Shown here piece by piece: positions 8,094 through 16,593 of a stretch of 64,000 nt of DNA. Below the pieces are notes generated by a model. It was given only the letters and a program-made list of their open reading frames with translations, did not search any database and was not told the DNA's origin. This DNA is from JBCCGI01 sp039029355 (GTDB taxonomy: Bacteria; Planctomycetota; UBA1135; GCA-002686595): the NCBI GenBank assembly GCA_039029355.1, contig JBCCGI010000026.1, forward strand, positions 1 through 64,000, given 5' to 3'. The position numbers were made by a program, and so were the translations under genes. The stretch's first letter is position 1. Each line of letters begins with the position of its first letter.

Positions 8094-9520
8094 TGACCGA
8101 GAAGGCCAAGTGGATCACGCTGATCGTCGGCAGCTTCATCGTTGCCGCCGGCCTGATCACCCTCATCTACTTCCAGAACACCGTGCTGGAGGAGAACCGC
8201 GTCGAGGTCGAGCGCCTGAAGGGCGAGATCGACGTGGGGCGCAAGCTGGTCATGACGACGCCCGACCTCGAGCGTGAGGTCATCGTCCAACGCGAGACCG
8301 ACGAGGTCATCAAGGAGACGCTCTCCGACGACGAGGAGATCACCAACTTCGTCCGGACGATCAACGACTTCGAGCTCGCCTCCGGCATCTCGATCACGTC
8401 GCTGAAGAAGCAGAAGGTGGACACCCGCCACAAGTCCAAGAGCAAAGAGGACTTCGACCGGGTCGGCTACACCATCACCTTCGACGCCGACGCGTTCCAG
8501 TTCCTGTCGTTCCTCGACGCGCTGGAGTCGCACGCGCGGTTCATCAGCGTGACCGCCTTCAAGCTGACCGGCGCCAAGCGCTCACAGATCGATCGCGGGG
8601 GCGAGGCCGTTCACGCCGTCTCGCTCAACCTCGAGACCTACGTCTACACCCCCAAGGCGGGCTCGGACGAGGTCGAGATCGACAACTACGAGCGCAAGCG
8701 CGACCTGCTGCTGGCCGACATCCAGAAGCGCTCCAGCGAGCTGCGCGTCCCGACCTACGACTACCGCGGCCCGCGCGGCCGTCGCGACCCGTGGATCGAC
8801 CCGCGGATCGCGGTCGACCCGTCGAAGGACACGCTGACGATCCAGGAGCAGAGCGAGATCGTCGAGGGCCTCGAGGCCCAGGCCGAGGAGGTCGAGTCCT
8901 TCTGGGGAGAGGTCCGCGAGGCGAAGAACCTCATCGAGGAGATGAAGGCCCGCGCCAAGCTGGACGAGGCGATGGTGAAGCTCGACGAGGAGCTCCGCCG
9001 CCTCGAGACCGACGAGCTGATCTCCTTCTCGCCGGCCCAGCGCCGCCTCAAGAACAACGTCATCTCGGTCCAGGAAGACATCCGCGTCAAGCTCTTCGAA
9101 GGGCGGGGTTCCGGCCCCACCGTCAAGGAGCTGGAGGAAGTCGCCGCGGCCGTTCGCCGTCACCTCGACTTCGAGGAGTACGACGAAGCGATCCAGGCCT
9201 ACCAGACCATGGCGCCGCGCCTTGCCGACGCCGAGCGCGACGTTGCCAAGCGGCCTCTCGTCGAGGAGCTCCAGCTCCTCGCCAGCCGCGCCCAGACCGT
9301 CCTCGACTTCGAGGGCATCAACATGCAGATCGGCGGCGTCGCCGTGATGGAAGGCGTCCGCCCGGTCGCCCTCATCAACGGCGAGACCGTCGTCGCGGGA
9401 GAGTATCTCGACCTCACCGGAGAGCTCTTCGTCAGCGACATCCGAAGTCACGAAATCGAGTTCGTCTACCAGGGTGTGACCCTGATCCGGCGGCTCGAGG
9501 ACCAAGGTCCTAACCGTTAG
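8093..9520 (+). CDS. pilO: PilO-like alignment protein with a PilP-like C-terminal extension
   Basis: 475 residues, about twice a normal PilO. A membrane helix at about 7-27 is followed by a coiled coil and a ferredoxin-like domain (FELASGISITSLKKQ; FLSFLDALESHARFISV) that identify PilO. A long coiled-coil/linker segment follows (about 200-410). The final 50 residues (about 420-472: ALINGETVVAGEYLDL, then VSDIRSHEIEFVYQG) resemble the small beta domain of PilP/GspC that docks on the secretin. A separate pilP gene is absent, so this may be a PilO-PilP fusion. ATG 8093 is preceded by GGAGGG at 8081-8086 and overlaps the pilN stop. Confidence 0.8.
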   Translation: MTEKAKWITLIVGSFIVAAGLITLIYFQNTVLEENRVEVERLKGEIDVGRKLVMTTPDLEREVIVQRETDEVIKETLSDDEEITNFVRTINDFELASGISITSLKKQKVDTRHKSKSKEDFDRVGYTITFDADAFQFLSFLDALESHARFISVTAFKLTGAKRSQIDRGGEAVHAVSLNLETYVYTPKAGSDEVEIDNYERKRDLLLADIQKRSSELRVPTYDYRGPRGRRDPWIDPRIAVDPSKDTLTIQEQSEIVEGLEAQAEEVESFWGEVREAKNLIEEMKARAKLDEAMVKLDEELRRLETDELISFSPAQRRLKNNVISVQEDIRVKLFEGRGSGPTVKELEEVAAAVRRHLDFEEYDEAIQAYQTMAPRLADAERDVAKRPLVEELQLLASRAQTVLDFEGINMQIGGVAVMEGVRPVALINGETVVAGEYLDLTGELFVSDIRSHEIEFVYQGVTLIRRLEDQGPNR

Positions 9521-9583
9521 ACAGCGCACCCCACCCGCTCCGGATCAGGTAGTCCCCCCCTGGGAAGAAAACACGGCTAAGCA

Positions 9584-11662
9584 ATGCTGAACAGAATCAC
9601 ACGTTGGATCGTCGCAGGCCTTGCGGCGTGCCTACTGGGCGCAATCCCCGGCGCCCAACAGCCAGACGCTCGCGTCGACCTGCGCGTCGATGGGCGCACC
9701 CTGGACGAGGTCGTGCAGTACCTGCGCGAGCAGTCCGGTGCGAACATCGTCGTGCTCGGCGGCGGCGAGAAGGAGATCTCCCTTGAGCTGACCGACGTCG
9801 CCTGGCGCGAGGCGCTAGAGCTCGCCGCCGAGCTGGCCGCGTGCGTCGTCGTCGAGGGCACCGGCGGTGTGCTCACGGTCGAAGAGCCGCAGCGCGTGAC
9901 GTTCCGGTTCGAGGACCAGGACATCCGCGAGGTGATCAGCACGATCGCCGCGCTCGCCGACGCGAACATCGTGATCGCGCCCGACGTCGCTGGCACGATC
10001 ACCCTCAACCTGACGGACGTGCCGTGGCGCGACGCGCTCAGCGTCGCCGTGAAGACGCTCGGCTACACCGTGGTGGAAGAGGATCGCGGCATCCTGCGGG
10101 TCGTCGACCCGCTGAGCCTGCAGGCTCAGATGGAGACGCGCTTCTACCAGTTCCGCTTCATCCGCCCGCGCGGCAGCTTCGCGCCGGTGATCGAGTCGGA
10201 GTTCGTCGACGGTCGCCTGATCCCCGCGTCCGGTGAGCTCGAGAAGGACTTCCCGGTCATCCCGGCGCTGCGCAAGGCGCTGTCCCAGGGCGGCGACCTT
10301 GACTATGTGCCCTCGCACAACGGCGTCATCGTGCGGGATACCGCCCAGGTGCACTCCGCCGTGCAGGACATCGTCACCAGCCTCGACATCGAGCCCTCGC
10401 AGGTGTTCATCGACGTCAAGTTCGTGACCACGACGAACGAGGACGTGCTCAACATCGGCGTCGACTACGGCGACGGCGGCCCGCAGGTGGGCATCAACGG
10501 CGGGCAGATCCCGATCAGCCTTCCGTTCGACCTCGGCAGCGGCGGCTGGGACGACCTGATCATCGCCTCGCCGAGCGGCGACGGCCCGTTCGTCGGCGCC
10601 GCCGGCAACGGCGGCGGCACCTTCGTGCCGGACACCATCTTCGGCGCGCTGTCCTTCACCGGCGTGAGCGCGACCATCCGCATGCTGCAGCGCGACTCGC
10701 GCACCGAGATCGTGCAGGCGCCCAAGCTGCTGGCCCTCGACGGTGACCCGGCGACGATCTTCGTCGGCGAGACCATCCGCTACGCCGAGGCCAAGACCGA
10801 GCAGGGCCAGGCCGGCGGTCTGGAGCTGTCGGTGCAAGAGGCCGACAACTCGCCGGTCGAGGTCGGCTTCCAGCTCATGGTCGTCCCGCACATCATCCCG
10901 GGCACCAACAAGCTGACGATGGAGGTCATCCCCAAGGAGACCAGCCTCTCCGGTATCGGCGACACGTCGATCGCGCCCCCGGGCTTCGACGTCTTCACGA
11001 TCGGCGCCTCGGGCCTCGAGGGCACCATCGCGCTGCCGCGCCGGCGCTCCTCGACCATCGTCACCAGCATGATCCTCGAGAGCGGCCAGCCGGTCATGGT
11101 CGGCGGGCTCAGCACCGAGCAGGAGCAGGAGAGCTTCTCCGAGGTTCCGTACCTGGCCGACATCCCGTGGCTGGGCGAGCTGTTCCAGCACGAGGACCGC
11201 ACCACGACCCGGCGCAGCCTGATGGTCTTCATCACGCCGACGATCATCCGCTCGTCGAGCGACACCCAGCGCATGCTCGAGACCGAGCTGCAGATGCGCC
11301 GCGAGGAGTTCGGCGACCGCCTGCGGACGATCCTCTACGGGCCCGACTCCACCGCGATGGCGCCGGCCTCCTACGATTCCGAGCCGGTGGCGATCAGCCA
11401 GCCGCCGACCACCTTCGTGGCGCCGCCGCCGCCGCTCGAGGAGGTCGTGTTCGAGGCCGAGCCCGCGATGGAGACCCCGGCCGGGCCCGCTGACTCCTAC
11501 GAGGGCGAGCTGCCGGCCGAGTACGCCGAGCTGTACGACCCGGCCGCCGCGCCGATCGAGCCGGCCGCCGATGAGGTCGCCGCGGTCGACGAGAGCCTCG
11601 ATCCGATGATCGAGGAGACCGAGGCGTCCGAGAGCACCGAGGACGAGGTCGGGGAAGAGTAG
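9584..11662 (+). CDS. pilQ: Type IV pilus/type II secretion secretin PilQ
   Basis: 692 residues with an N-terminal signal peptide (about 1-24, VAGLAACLLGAIPGAQQ). Two STN-type domains lie at about 29-98 and 104-175, then an N1/KH-like region (about 185-275) and the secretin core (about 273-556). The core contains VFIDVKFVTTTNEDV and the hallmark VPYLADIPWLGELF, and ends at FITPTII. A C-terminal tail of about 130 residues, rich in Pro, Glu and Asp, follows the channel domain and is unusual in length. The product forms the outer-membrane ring for the pilus or the secreted substrate. It is the last gene of the pilMNOQ operon. Confidence 0.94.
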   Translation: MLNRITRWIVAGLAACLLGAIPGAQQPDARVDLRVDGRTLDEVVQYLREQSGANIVVLGGGEKEISLELTDVAWREALELAAELAACVVVEGTGGVLTVEEPQRVTFRFEDQDIREVISTIAALADANIVIAPDVAGTITLNLTDVPWRDALSVAVKTLGYTVVEEDRGILRVVDPLSLQAQMETRFYQFRFIRPRGSFAPVIESEFVDGRLIPASGELEKDFPVIPALRKALSQGGDLDYVPSHNGVIVRDTAQVHSAVQDIVTSLDIEPSQVFIDVKFVTTTNEDVLNIGVDYGDGGPQVGINGGQIPISLPFDLGSGGWDDLIIASPSGDGPFVGAAGNGGGTFVPDTIFGALSFTGVSATIRMLQRDSRTEIVQAPKLLALDGDPATIFVGETIRYAEAKTEQGQAGGLELSVQEADNSPVEVGFQLMVVPHIIPGTNKLTMEVIPKETSLSGIGDTSIAPPGFDVFTIGASGLEGTIALPRRRSSTIVTSMILESGQPVMVGGLSTEQEQESFSEVPYLADIPWLGELFQHEDRTTTRRSLMVFITPTIIRSSSDTQRMLETELQMRREEFGDRLRTILYGPDSTAMAPASYDSEPVAISQPPTTFVAPPPPLEEVVFEAEPAMETPAGPADSYEGELPAEYAELYDPAAAPIEPAADEVAAVDESLDPMIEETEASESTEDEVGEE

Positions 11663-11689
11663 GTCTCACCCGCCCGATCGACCGTTGCA

Positions 11690-11734
11690 GCGCCCGTCCT
11701 CGCCCTTGGGAGAGGGCGGGCGCTTTGGTTTTTG
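11690..11734 (+). terminator. rho-independent terminator after pilQ
   Basis: The stem gcgcccgtcctc (11690-11701) / gagggcgggcgc (11712-11723), with one mismatch, is followed by a T-rich tract (tttggttttt). It ends the pilMNOQ transcript. The remaining non-coding part up to 12005 is the leader of the RNase E/G gene and shows no further structure of note. Confidence 0.88.
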
Positions 11735-12005
11735 CTCATTTTCTCCATGGTGTTCGACATAGGCCGCCTGAAAGCGGACCATGACTGACAGCTCCCCGGG
11801 GCCTTCCGGACTTTGGAGGCCTTGGCCGGGGAGGATGAATCACGCGGATGCCGGAATTCCCGCATCCGTGCCCCCGAAACCATCCAGCCGGGAGCCCTGG
11901 CGACGCCGCCCCATCCGGGCGCGCACGGTGCTCCCCGCAGCCCGGAAGGACGCTGCAAGCCGTTGCGCAGCGCGTCCTCGGGTCCTTTTCCAACACGAAA
12001 GTTCG

Positions 12006-14690
12006 ATGACGCAGAACACCACCCCAGGCCGCGACGCGGAAGGCTCCGCCTTCGGTGCCGGCCTGACGGTCCCCGAGGGGACCTCCGAGGGCCGTTCCTC
12101 GGCCCGCACGAAGGCCAAGTCCAAGCCCCGCAAGAAGGCCAAGAAGCGCACCACGCGCTCCAAGGGCGACGACGACGCCAGCCCGAAGGCCGCCCGACCG
12201 GAAGCCGAGGTCAAGGACGCTCCCAAAGACCGCGGCTCCGATGAGGCGCCGGCCAAGCCGCGCCGCGCCTCGCGCTCGAAGTCGGCCAAGAAGAAGACCA
12301 CCAAGCGCGCGCCTGCGGCCGCCGAAGCCGAGGCGGACGCCGAGGCGCCGGCCGAGAAGCCCAAGCGCAAGCGCGCTCCGCGCAAGCGCAGCTCCTCCAA
12401 GGCGCGCTCGGACGAGGCTGAAGCGCCCGAGCCGGTCGCCGAGAAGAAGCCGCGCCGCCGGTCCGCGGACGCTCCGGACGACGCGCCCGACCGCGACGAC
12501 CGCGACGAGCAGGCCGAGGACACCAAGCCGCGGACCCGCAAGGCCCGGCGCTCCCGCAAGAAGGCCAGCGGCTCCAGAGCGGCCGAGGAGGCCCCGGTGT
12601 CCGAGGTCGATGAGCCGGCCGGCGACGGCGACGAGGCTTCCGGCGACGGCGCCAAGCGCAAGCGGCGCCGCGGCAAGCGCGGCGGCCGCCGGCACCGCGG
12701 CAAGAAGACCAGCGAGGCGGTCGAGATCGAGGTCATCCCGGGCGAGGAGGACGAGCTCCCCGAGCTGCTCGACCTGCCCGACGACGCCGAGCTCGTGCAG
12801 TCGGGAGAGGAGTCGGGCGGCAAGCGCAAGCGCAAGTCGCGCGGCAAGTCGTCCAAGCGCGACTCCGCCGATGAGCCCGAGGGCGACGGCAAGCGCAAGC
12901 GCTCGCGCCGCAAGTCCAGCAAGAAGTCCGAGGACAAGCCGGCCAAGGAGGCCCCGCGCACCGGCGTGATCCTGGTCAACGCGCGGTACACCGACGAGAC
13001 CCGCGTCGCGGTGGTCGAGGACGGCCGCATCGTCGACCTGCAGATGACCGTGAAGCGGTACTCGTCGTACGTGAACGACATCTACCGCGGGCGCGTGGTC
13101 AACCTCGAGTCCGCCATCGGCGCGGCCTTCGTGGACTTCGGGCAGGGCCGCAACGGCTTCCTGCACGCCAGCGACGTGCTGGCCGCCTACGGCGAGAAGG
13201 ACTGGAGCCTCGACAAGCTCCTCACGACCCAGATCGACGCCGAGGACTGGGAGGGCGACGACGCCCCCGACGACGAGGACGGCGACGCCGAGGAGGATGG
13301 CGACGACGCCGACGAGCCGGCCAAGGGCAAGAAGGGCAAGAAGGGCCGCGGCCGCTCGAAGAAGGCCGGCAAGAAAGCGCCGAAGAAGGCCTCGAAGCGG
13401 GCCGCGGGCCGCGGCCGCAAGGGCCGCCCGCGCCGCCCGCGGCTGCCGATCGAGAAGCTGCTCCAGAAGGGGCAGATGTCCGTGGTGCAGATCACCAAGG
13501 ACGCGATCGGCGACAAGGGCCCGACGCTGACCACCTACATCTCGATCCCCGGCCGCTACCTGGTGCTGATGCCGTCGCTGGCCCGCACCGGCGTCAGCCG
13601 CAAGATCGAGGACGACAAGGAGCGCCGCCGTCTCAAGCGCATCCTCCAGGCGCTCGACATCCCCGCCGGCATGGGCGTGATCGTGCGCACCGCCGGCGTC
13701 GGCAAGACCAAGGCCGACATCAAGCGCGATCTCGAGTACCTGCTGCTCGCCTGGGAGGACTTCTCGCGCCGCCTGGTCAGCGGGCGCAACCCCGCGCCGC
13801 TCTACCAGGAGTCCGACGTGTCGGTGCGCACCATGCGCGACCTCTTCAGCAACACGACCGACAAGGTCGTCGTCGATGATGAAGAGGTCTACCGCCGCAT
13901 GGTCGACTTCACCGAGAAGCTGATGCCCGAGAACGTGGACCGCATCGTGCTCCACGACGGGCCGCGGCCGATCTTCCACGCCTACGGCGTCGAGCAGGAC
14001 TTCGAGAAGATCTTCCAGCGCCGGGTCGAGCTGCCCTCGGGCGGTTCGATCGTGATGGACCAGACCGAGGCGCTGGTGGCGATCGACGTGAACTCGGGCC
14101 GCACCCGCGACGAGGGGGCGGACTTCGAGGACATCGCGCTCAAGACCAACCTCGAGGCCGCGCCCGAGATCGCGCGCCAAATCCGGCTGCGCGACATGGG
14201 CGGCATCATCGTCGTCGACTTCATCGACATGATGCGCATGGCCAACCGGCGGGCGGTCGAGCGCGCCTTCCGCGACGCCTTGGCCCTCGACCGCGCGCGC
14301 AGCAAGGTCGGGCGGATCTCGCAGTTCGGCCTCCTGGAGCTGACCCGCCAGCGGCTCGGCCCGGGCCTGTCGAAGCTGATCTACGACAACTGCTCGGTCT
14401 GCCGCGGCACCGGGCGCCGGCGCTCGGCGGCCTCGCGGGCCCAGGCGATCCTGCGCCGGCTGGGCACGGCCCTCACGATGAAGGGCTTCAGCCGGGTCGA
14501 GGTCCGGGCCCACCCGGACGCCATCCAGCTCCTGCGCCGCGACAACGCCGGCGACGTCGAGCGCCTGCGGGAGTCCAGCGGGCGCGAGGTCGTGCTGAGC
14601 GAGGTGCCGGACCAGGTCGAGGACTCGGTCCTGCGCTACCTGCGGGCCGACGGGCGGGAGGTCCGCCCCGGCGGCCGCAAGAAGCGGTAG
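12006..14690 (+). CDS. rng: Ribonuclease E/G family protein with a large N-terminal disordered extension
   Basis: 894 residues from ATG 12006; the frame is open back to 11781 but that stretch has no family character, and no clear Shine-Dalgarno marks either start. Residues 1 to about 315 are a Lys/Arg/Glu/Ala-rich low-complexity region. The catalytic half follows: an S1 domain (RYSSYVNDIYRGRVVNLES), interrupted by a Lys/Gly/Asp-rich insert of about 80 residues (about 395-477). Then come GRYLVLMPS, the Mg-binding Asp motifs AIDVNSGR (about 690-699) and VVDFIDM (about 735), and the Zn-link CSVCRGTG (about 795-803). RNase E carries its scaffold on the C-terminal side; here the disordered part is N-terminal. 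Likely role: mRNA decay and rRNA maturation. Confidence 0.92.
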   Translation: MTQNTTPGRDAEGSAFGAGLTVPEGTSEGRSSARTKAKSKPRKKAKKRTTRSKGDDDASPKAARPEAEVKDAPKDRGSDEAPAKPRRASRSKSAKKKTTKRAPAAAEAEADAEAPAEKPKRKRAPRKRSSSKARSDEAEAPEPVAEKKPRRRSADAPDDAPDRDDRDEQAEDTKPRTRKARRSRKKASGSRAAEEAPVSEVDEPAGDGDEASGDGAKRKRRRGKRGGRRHRGKKTSEAVEIEVIPGEEDELPELLDLPDDAELVQSGEESGGKRKRKSRGKSSKRDSADEPEGDGKRKRSRRKSSKKSEDKPAKEAPRTGVILVNARYTDETRVAVVEDGRIVDLQMTVKRYSSYVNDIYRGRVVNLESAIGAAFVDFGQGRNGFLHASDVLAAYGEKDWSLDKLLTTQIDAEDWEGDDAPDDEDGDAEEDGDDADEPAKGKKGKKGRGRSKKAGKKAPKKASKRAAGRGRKGRPRRPRLPIEKLLQKGQMSVVQITKDAIGDKGPTLTTYISIPGRYLVLMPSLARTGVSRKIEDDKERRRLKRILQALDIPAGMGVIVRTAGVGKTKADIKRDLEYLLLAWEDFSRRLVSGRNPAPLYQESDVSVRTMRDLFSNTTDKVVVDDEEVYRRMVDFTEKLMPENVDRIVLHDGPRPIFHAYGVEQDFEKIFQRRVELPSGGSIVMDQTEALVAIDVNSGRTRDEGADFEDIALKTNLEAAPEIARQIRLRDMGGIIVVDFIDMMRMANRRAVERAFRDALALDRARSKVGRISQFGLLELTRQRLGPGLSKLIYDNCSVCRGTGRRRSAASRAQAILRRLGTALTMKGFSRVEVRAHPDAIQLLRRDNAGDVERLRESSGREVVLSEVPDQVEDSVLRYLRADGREVRPGGRKKR

Positions 14691-14722
14691 GGGAGGGGGC
14701 TCCCAGGCTCCCCCGGAAACCT

Positions 14723-14745
14723 CGGAGGCCCCCCGCGGGCCTCCG
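14723..14745 (+). terminator. hairpin after the RNase E/G gene
   Basis: Perfect 8-bp arms cggaggcc / ggcctccg (14723-14730, 14738-14745), without a T-run. It probably weakens read-through into rplU, which has its own promoter just downstream. Confidence 0.4.
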
Positions 14746-14754
14746 GGCCGATGC

Positions 14755-14783
14755 TTGCCCCGCCCGATCCGCGCCGCTAGACT
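14755..14783 (+). promoter_or_regulatory. sigma-70-type promoter for rplU-rpmA-obg
   Basis: TTGCCC (14755-14760), a spacer of exactly 17 bases, and TAGACT (14778-14783) lie about 70 bases before the rplU start and just after a hairpin. Matches are 4/6 and 4-5/6 of the consensus, good for such a GC-rich background. Confidence 0.5.
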
Positions 14784-14852
14784 CTTCCGCCCTTCGCGCC
14801 CCGCAGCCGCTGCGGGGGCCCCATCTTCCCCCGAGAAGCCACCCGAAGAACC

Positions 14853-15173
14853 GTGTACGCCGTCATCTCAGACCGAAGCCGTCAAATCGGTGTCCGCGTG
14901 GGCGACGTCGTCGTCTGCGACGCGAGCCCTGATGCCCAGGGCGAGGACTGCAAGGACCTGCTGTTCGACCGCGTCCTGCTCGTCTCGAACGAGGGCGAGG
15001 TCCGGGTCGGGACCCCCACGGTCGAGGGCGCCTCGGTCAAGGGCGAGGTCCTCGGCGCCTTCCGCGGGAAGAAGTGCGTGGTGTTCCGCTTCAAGAAGCG
15101 GAAGAACGTCCGCGTGAAGCGCGGCCACCGCCAGGACTACGTGCGCGTCCGCATCACCGAGATCAACGCCTAG
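14853..15173 (+). CDS. rplU: 50S ribosomal protein L21
   Basis: 106 residues from GTG 14853. It begins MYAVISDRSRQIGVRVGDVV and contains the L21 core (FDRVLLVSNEGEVRVGTP) and the basic C-terminal signature FKKRKNVRVKRGHRQDYV. It is the first gene of the near-universal rplU-rpmA-obg operon. L21 binds 23S rRNA in the large subunit. Confidence 0.96.
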   Translation: MYAVISDRSRQIGVRVGDVVVCDASPDAQGEDCKDLLFDRVLLVSNEGEVRVGTPTVEGASVKGEVLGAFRGKKCVVFRFKKRKNVRVKRGHRQDYVRVRITEINA

Positions 15174-15196
15174 CCCAAGCCAGATAAGAGCGACTC

Positions 15197-15442
15197 ATGG
15201 CACATAAGAAGGGACAAGGCTCCAGCCGCAACGGGCGTGACTCCAACCCGCAGTTCCGCGGCGTGAAGCGCTTCGGCGGCCAGAAGGTCGGCCCCGGCAC
15301 GATCATCGTCCGCCAGTGCGGCACGCGCTTCCACCCCGGCCAGAACGTCGGGATGGGGAACGACTACACGCTCTACGCCCGCGTCGAGGGCACCGTGCGG
15401 TTCCAATCGAACCGCCGCGTGCACATCGACCCCGCCGTCTAG
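15197..15442 (+). CDS. rpmA: 50S ribosomal protein L27
   Basis: 81 residues, starting AHKKGQGSSRNGRDS; the N-terminal tail reaches the peptidyl-transferase centre. GTIIVRQCGTRFHPGQNVG is the family core. It has no N-terminal cleavable extension of the Firmicutes type. It sits 23 bases after rplU and 33 before obg. Confidence 0.97.
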   Translation: MAHKKGQGSSRNGRDSNPQFRGVKRFGGQKVGPGTIIVRQCGTRFHPGQNVGMGNDYTLYARVEGTVRFQSNRRVHIDPAV

Positions 15443-15475
15443 GCCAGGGCGTCACCGCGGCGGGAGGCCGCGGGC

Positions 15476-16477
15476 ATGTTTCGCGACGAGTGTGAGATCG
15501 AGGTCTTCGCCGGCAAGGGGGGGGACGGAGCGATCTCTTTCCACCGCGAGAAGTACGTGCCGAAGGGAGGGCCCGACGGCGGCGATGGCGGCAAGGGCGG
15601 CGACGTGGTGCTCGTCGCGACCTCGCGCATCAACTCGCTGCTCGCGCTCGGGCGCCGTCCGCGCTACGCCGCGAAGAACGGCCAACCGGGCGGGCCGCGC
15701 AACCGCTTCGGCCACGGCGGAGCGGACCTCGTGGTCGAGGTCCCGATCGGCACCCAGGTCTTCGACGCCGAGCGCGGACATCTGCTCTCCGACCTCGACG
15801 TCGACGAGCGCCGGCTGATCCTGGCCGCCGGCGGGCGCGGAGGGCGCGGCAACGCCAGCTTCAAGTCGTCCGTGCGCCAGACCCCGCGCCGCTTTGAGCA
15901 CGGCCGGCCCGGCGAGTCGCGGCGCGTGCGGCTGGAGCTCAAGCTCTTCGCCGAGGTCGGTCTGGTCGGGCTTCCCAACGCCGGCAAGTCGACCTTCCTG
16001 TCGGTGGTGAGCCGCGCGCGGCCCAAGATCGCCGACTACCCCTTCACCACGCTGGTTCCGCAGGTCGGCATCGCCGAGGTGGGGGACTACGACACGCTGG
16101 TCTTCGCCGATCTGCCCGGGCTCATCGAGGGCGCGGCGGACGGGGCCGGGCTGGGGCACCGCTTCCTGAAGCACGTCGAGCGCTGCCGCGTGCTGCTGCA
16201 CCTGGTCGACGTGTCGGCCGAGGCCAACACCGATCCCACCGAGGCGCTGGCGGTGCTGGAACGGGAGCTCGAGCGCTACTCGCCCGAGCTGTACCAGCGC
16301 CCGCGGCTCTTGGCCGCGACCAAGGTCGAGGACGAGGCGGCCGAGCAGCGCGCCGCCGAGCTGGAGCAGGCGGCGGGGAGAAAGCTCTTCCGCCTCTCGT
16401 CGCTGCTCGGAGAGGGCCTCGCGCCGCTCCTGGAGCAGCTGCGGCGCACCGTCCGCGACGCTCCCGACGCGGGGTAG
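15476..16477 (+). CDS. obgE: Obg/CgtA family ribosome-associated GTPase
   Basis: 333 residues. The glycine-rich Obg fold fills about 1-158 (VFAGKGGDGAISFHREKYV; GGRGGRGNASFKSS). The G domain follows, with G1 GLPNAGKST, G2/G3 YPFTTLVP and DLPGLIEGA, and a degenerate G4 around AATKVEDE. There is no C-terminal OCT domain. GGGAGG at 15462-15467 gives a well-placed ribosome binding site. Obg assists 50S maturation and stress signalling, in keeping with the L21-L27 genes before it. Confidence 0.95.
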   Translation: MFRDECEIEVFAGKGGDGAISFHREKYVPKGGPDGGDGGKGGDVVLVATSRINSLLALGRRPRYAAKNGQPGGPRNRFGHGGADLVVEVPIGTQVFDAERGHLLSDLDVDERRLILAAGGRGGRGNASFKSSVRQTPRRFEHGRPGESRRVRLELKLFAEVGLVGLPNAGKSTFLSVVSRARPKIADYPFTTLVPQVGIAEVGDYDTLVFADLPGLIEGAADGAGLGHRFLKHVERCRVLLHLVDVSAEANTDPTEALAVLERELERYSPELYQRPRLLAATKVEDEAAEQRAAELEQAAGRKLFRLSSLLGEGLAPLLEQLRRTVRDAPDAG

Positions 16478-16593
16478 GGCCCAGCTGCGGTGGCCGCCGT
16501 GCGGATGGCCGGATCCGCTCAAGCCGGGGCTCCCGGGCCGCCGAATGGGCTCACGGGACTGACTTGGTCTGACCGCACACATAAGGGAGCCCC

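Noticed and set aside
11781..12005. In-frame N-terminal extension of the RNase E/G gene
   Set aside because: The extension starts close behind the pilQ terminator and its residues lack the Lys/Glu-rich character of the confirmed protein. ATG 12006 was preferred, though no ribosome binding site proves it.
11736..14513. Very long open frame on the minus strand opposite the RNase E/G gene
   Set aside because: Antisense shadow of a GC-rich gene; its translation is Ala/Arg/Gly/Leu-rich without domain motifs, while the + strand frame is a clear RNase E/G.
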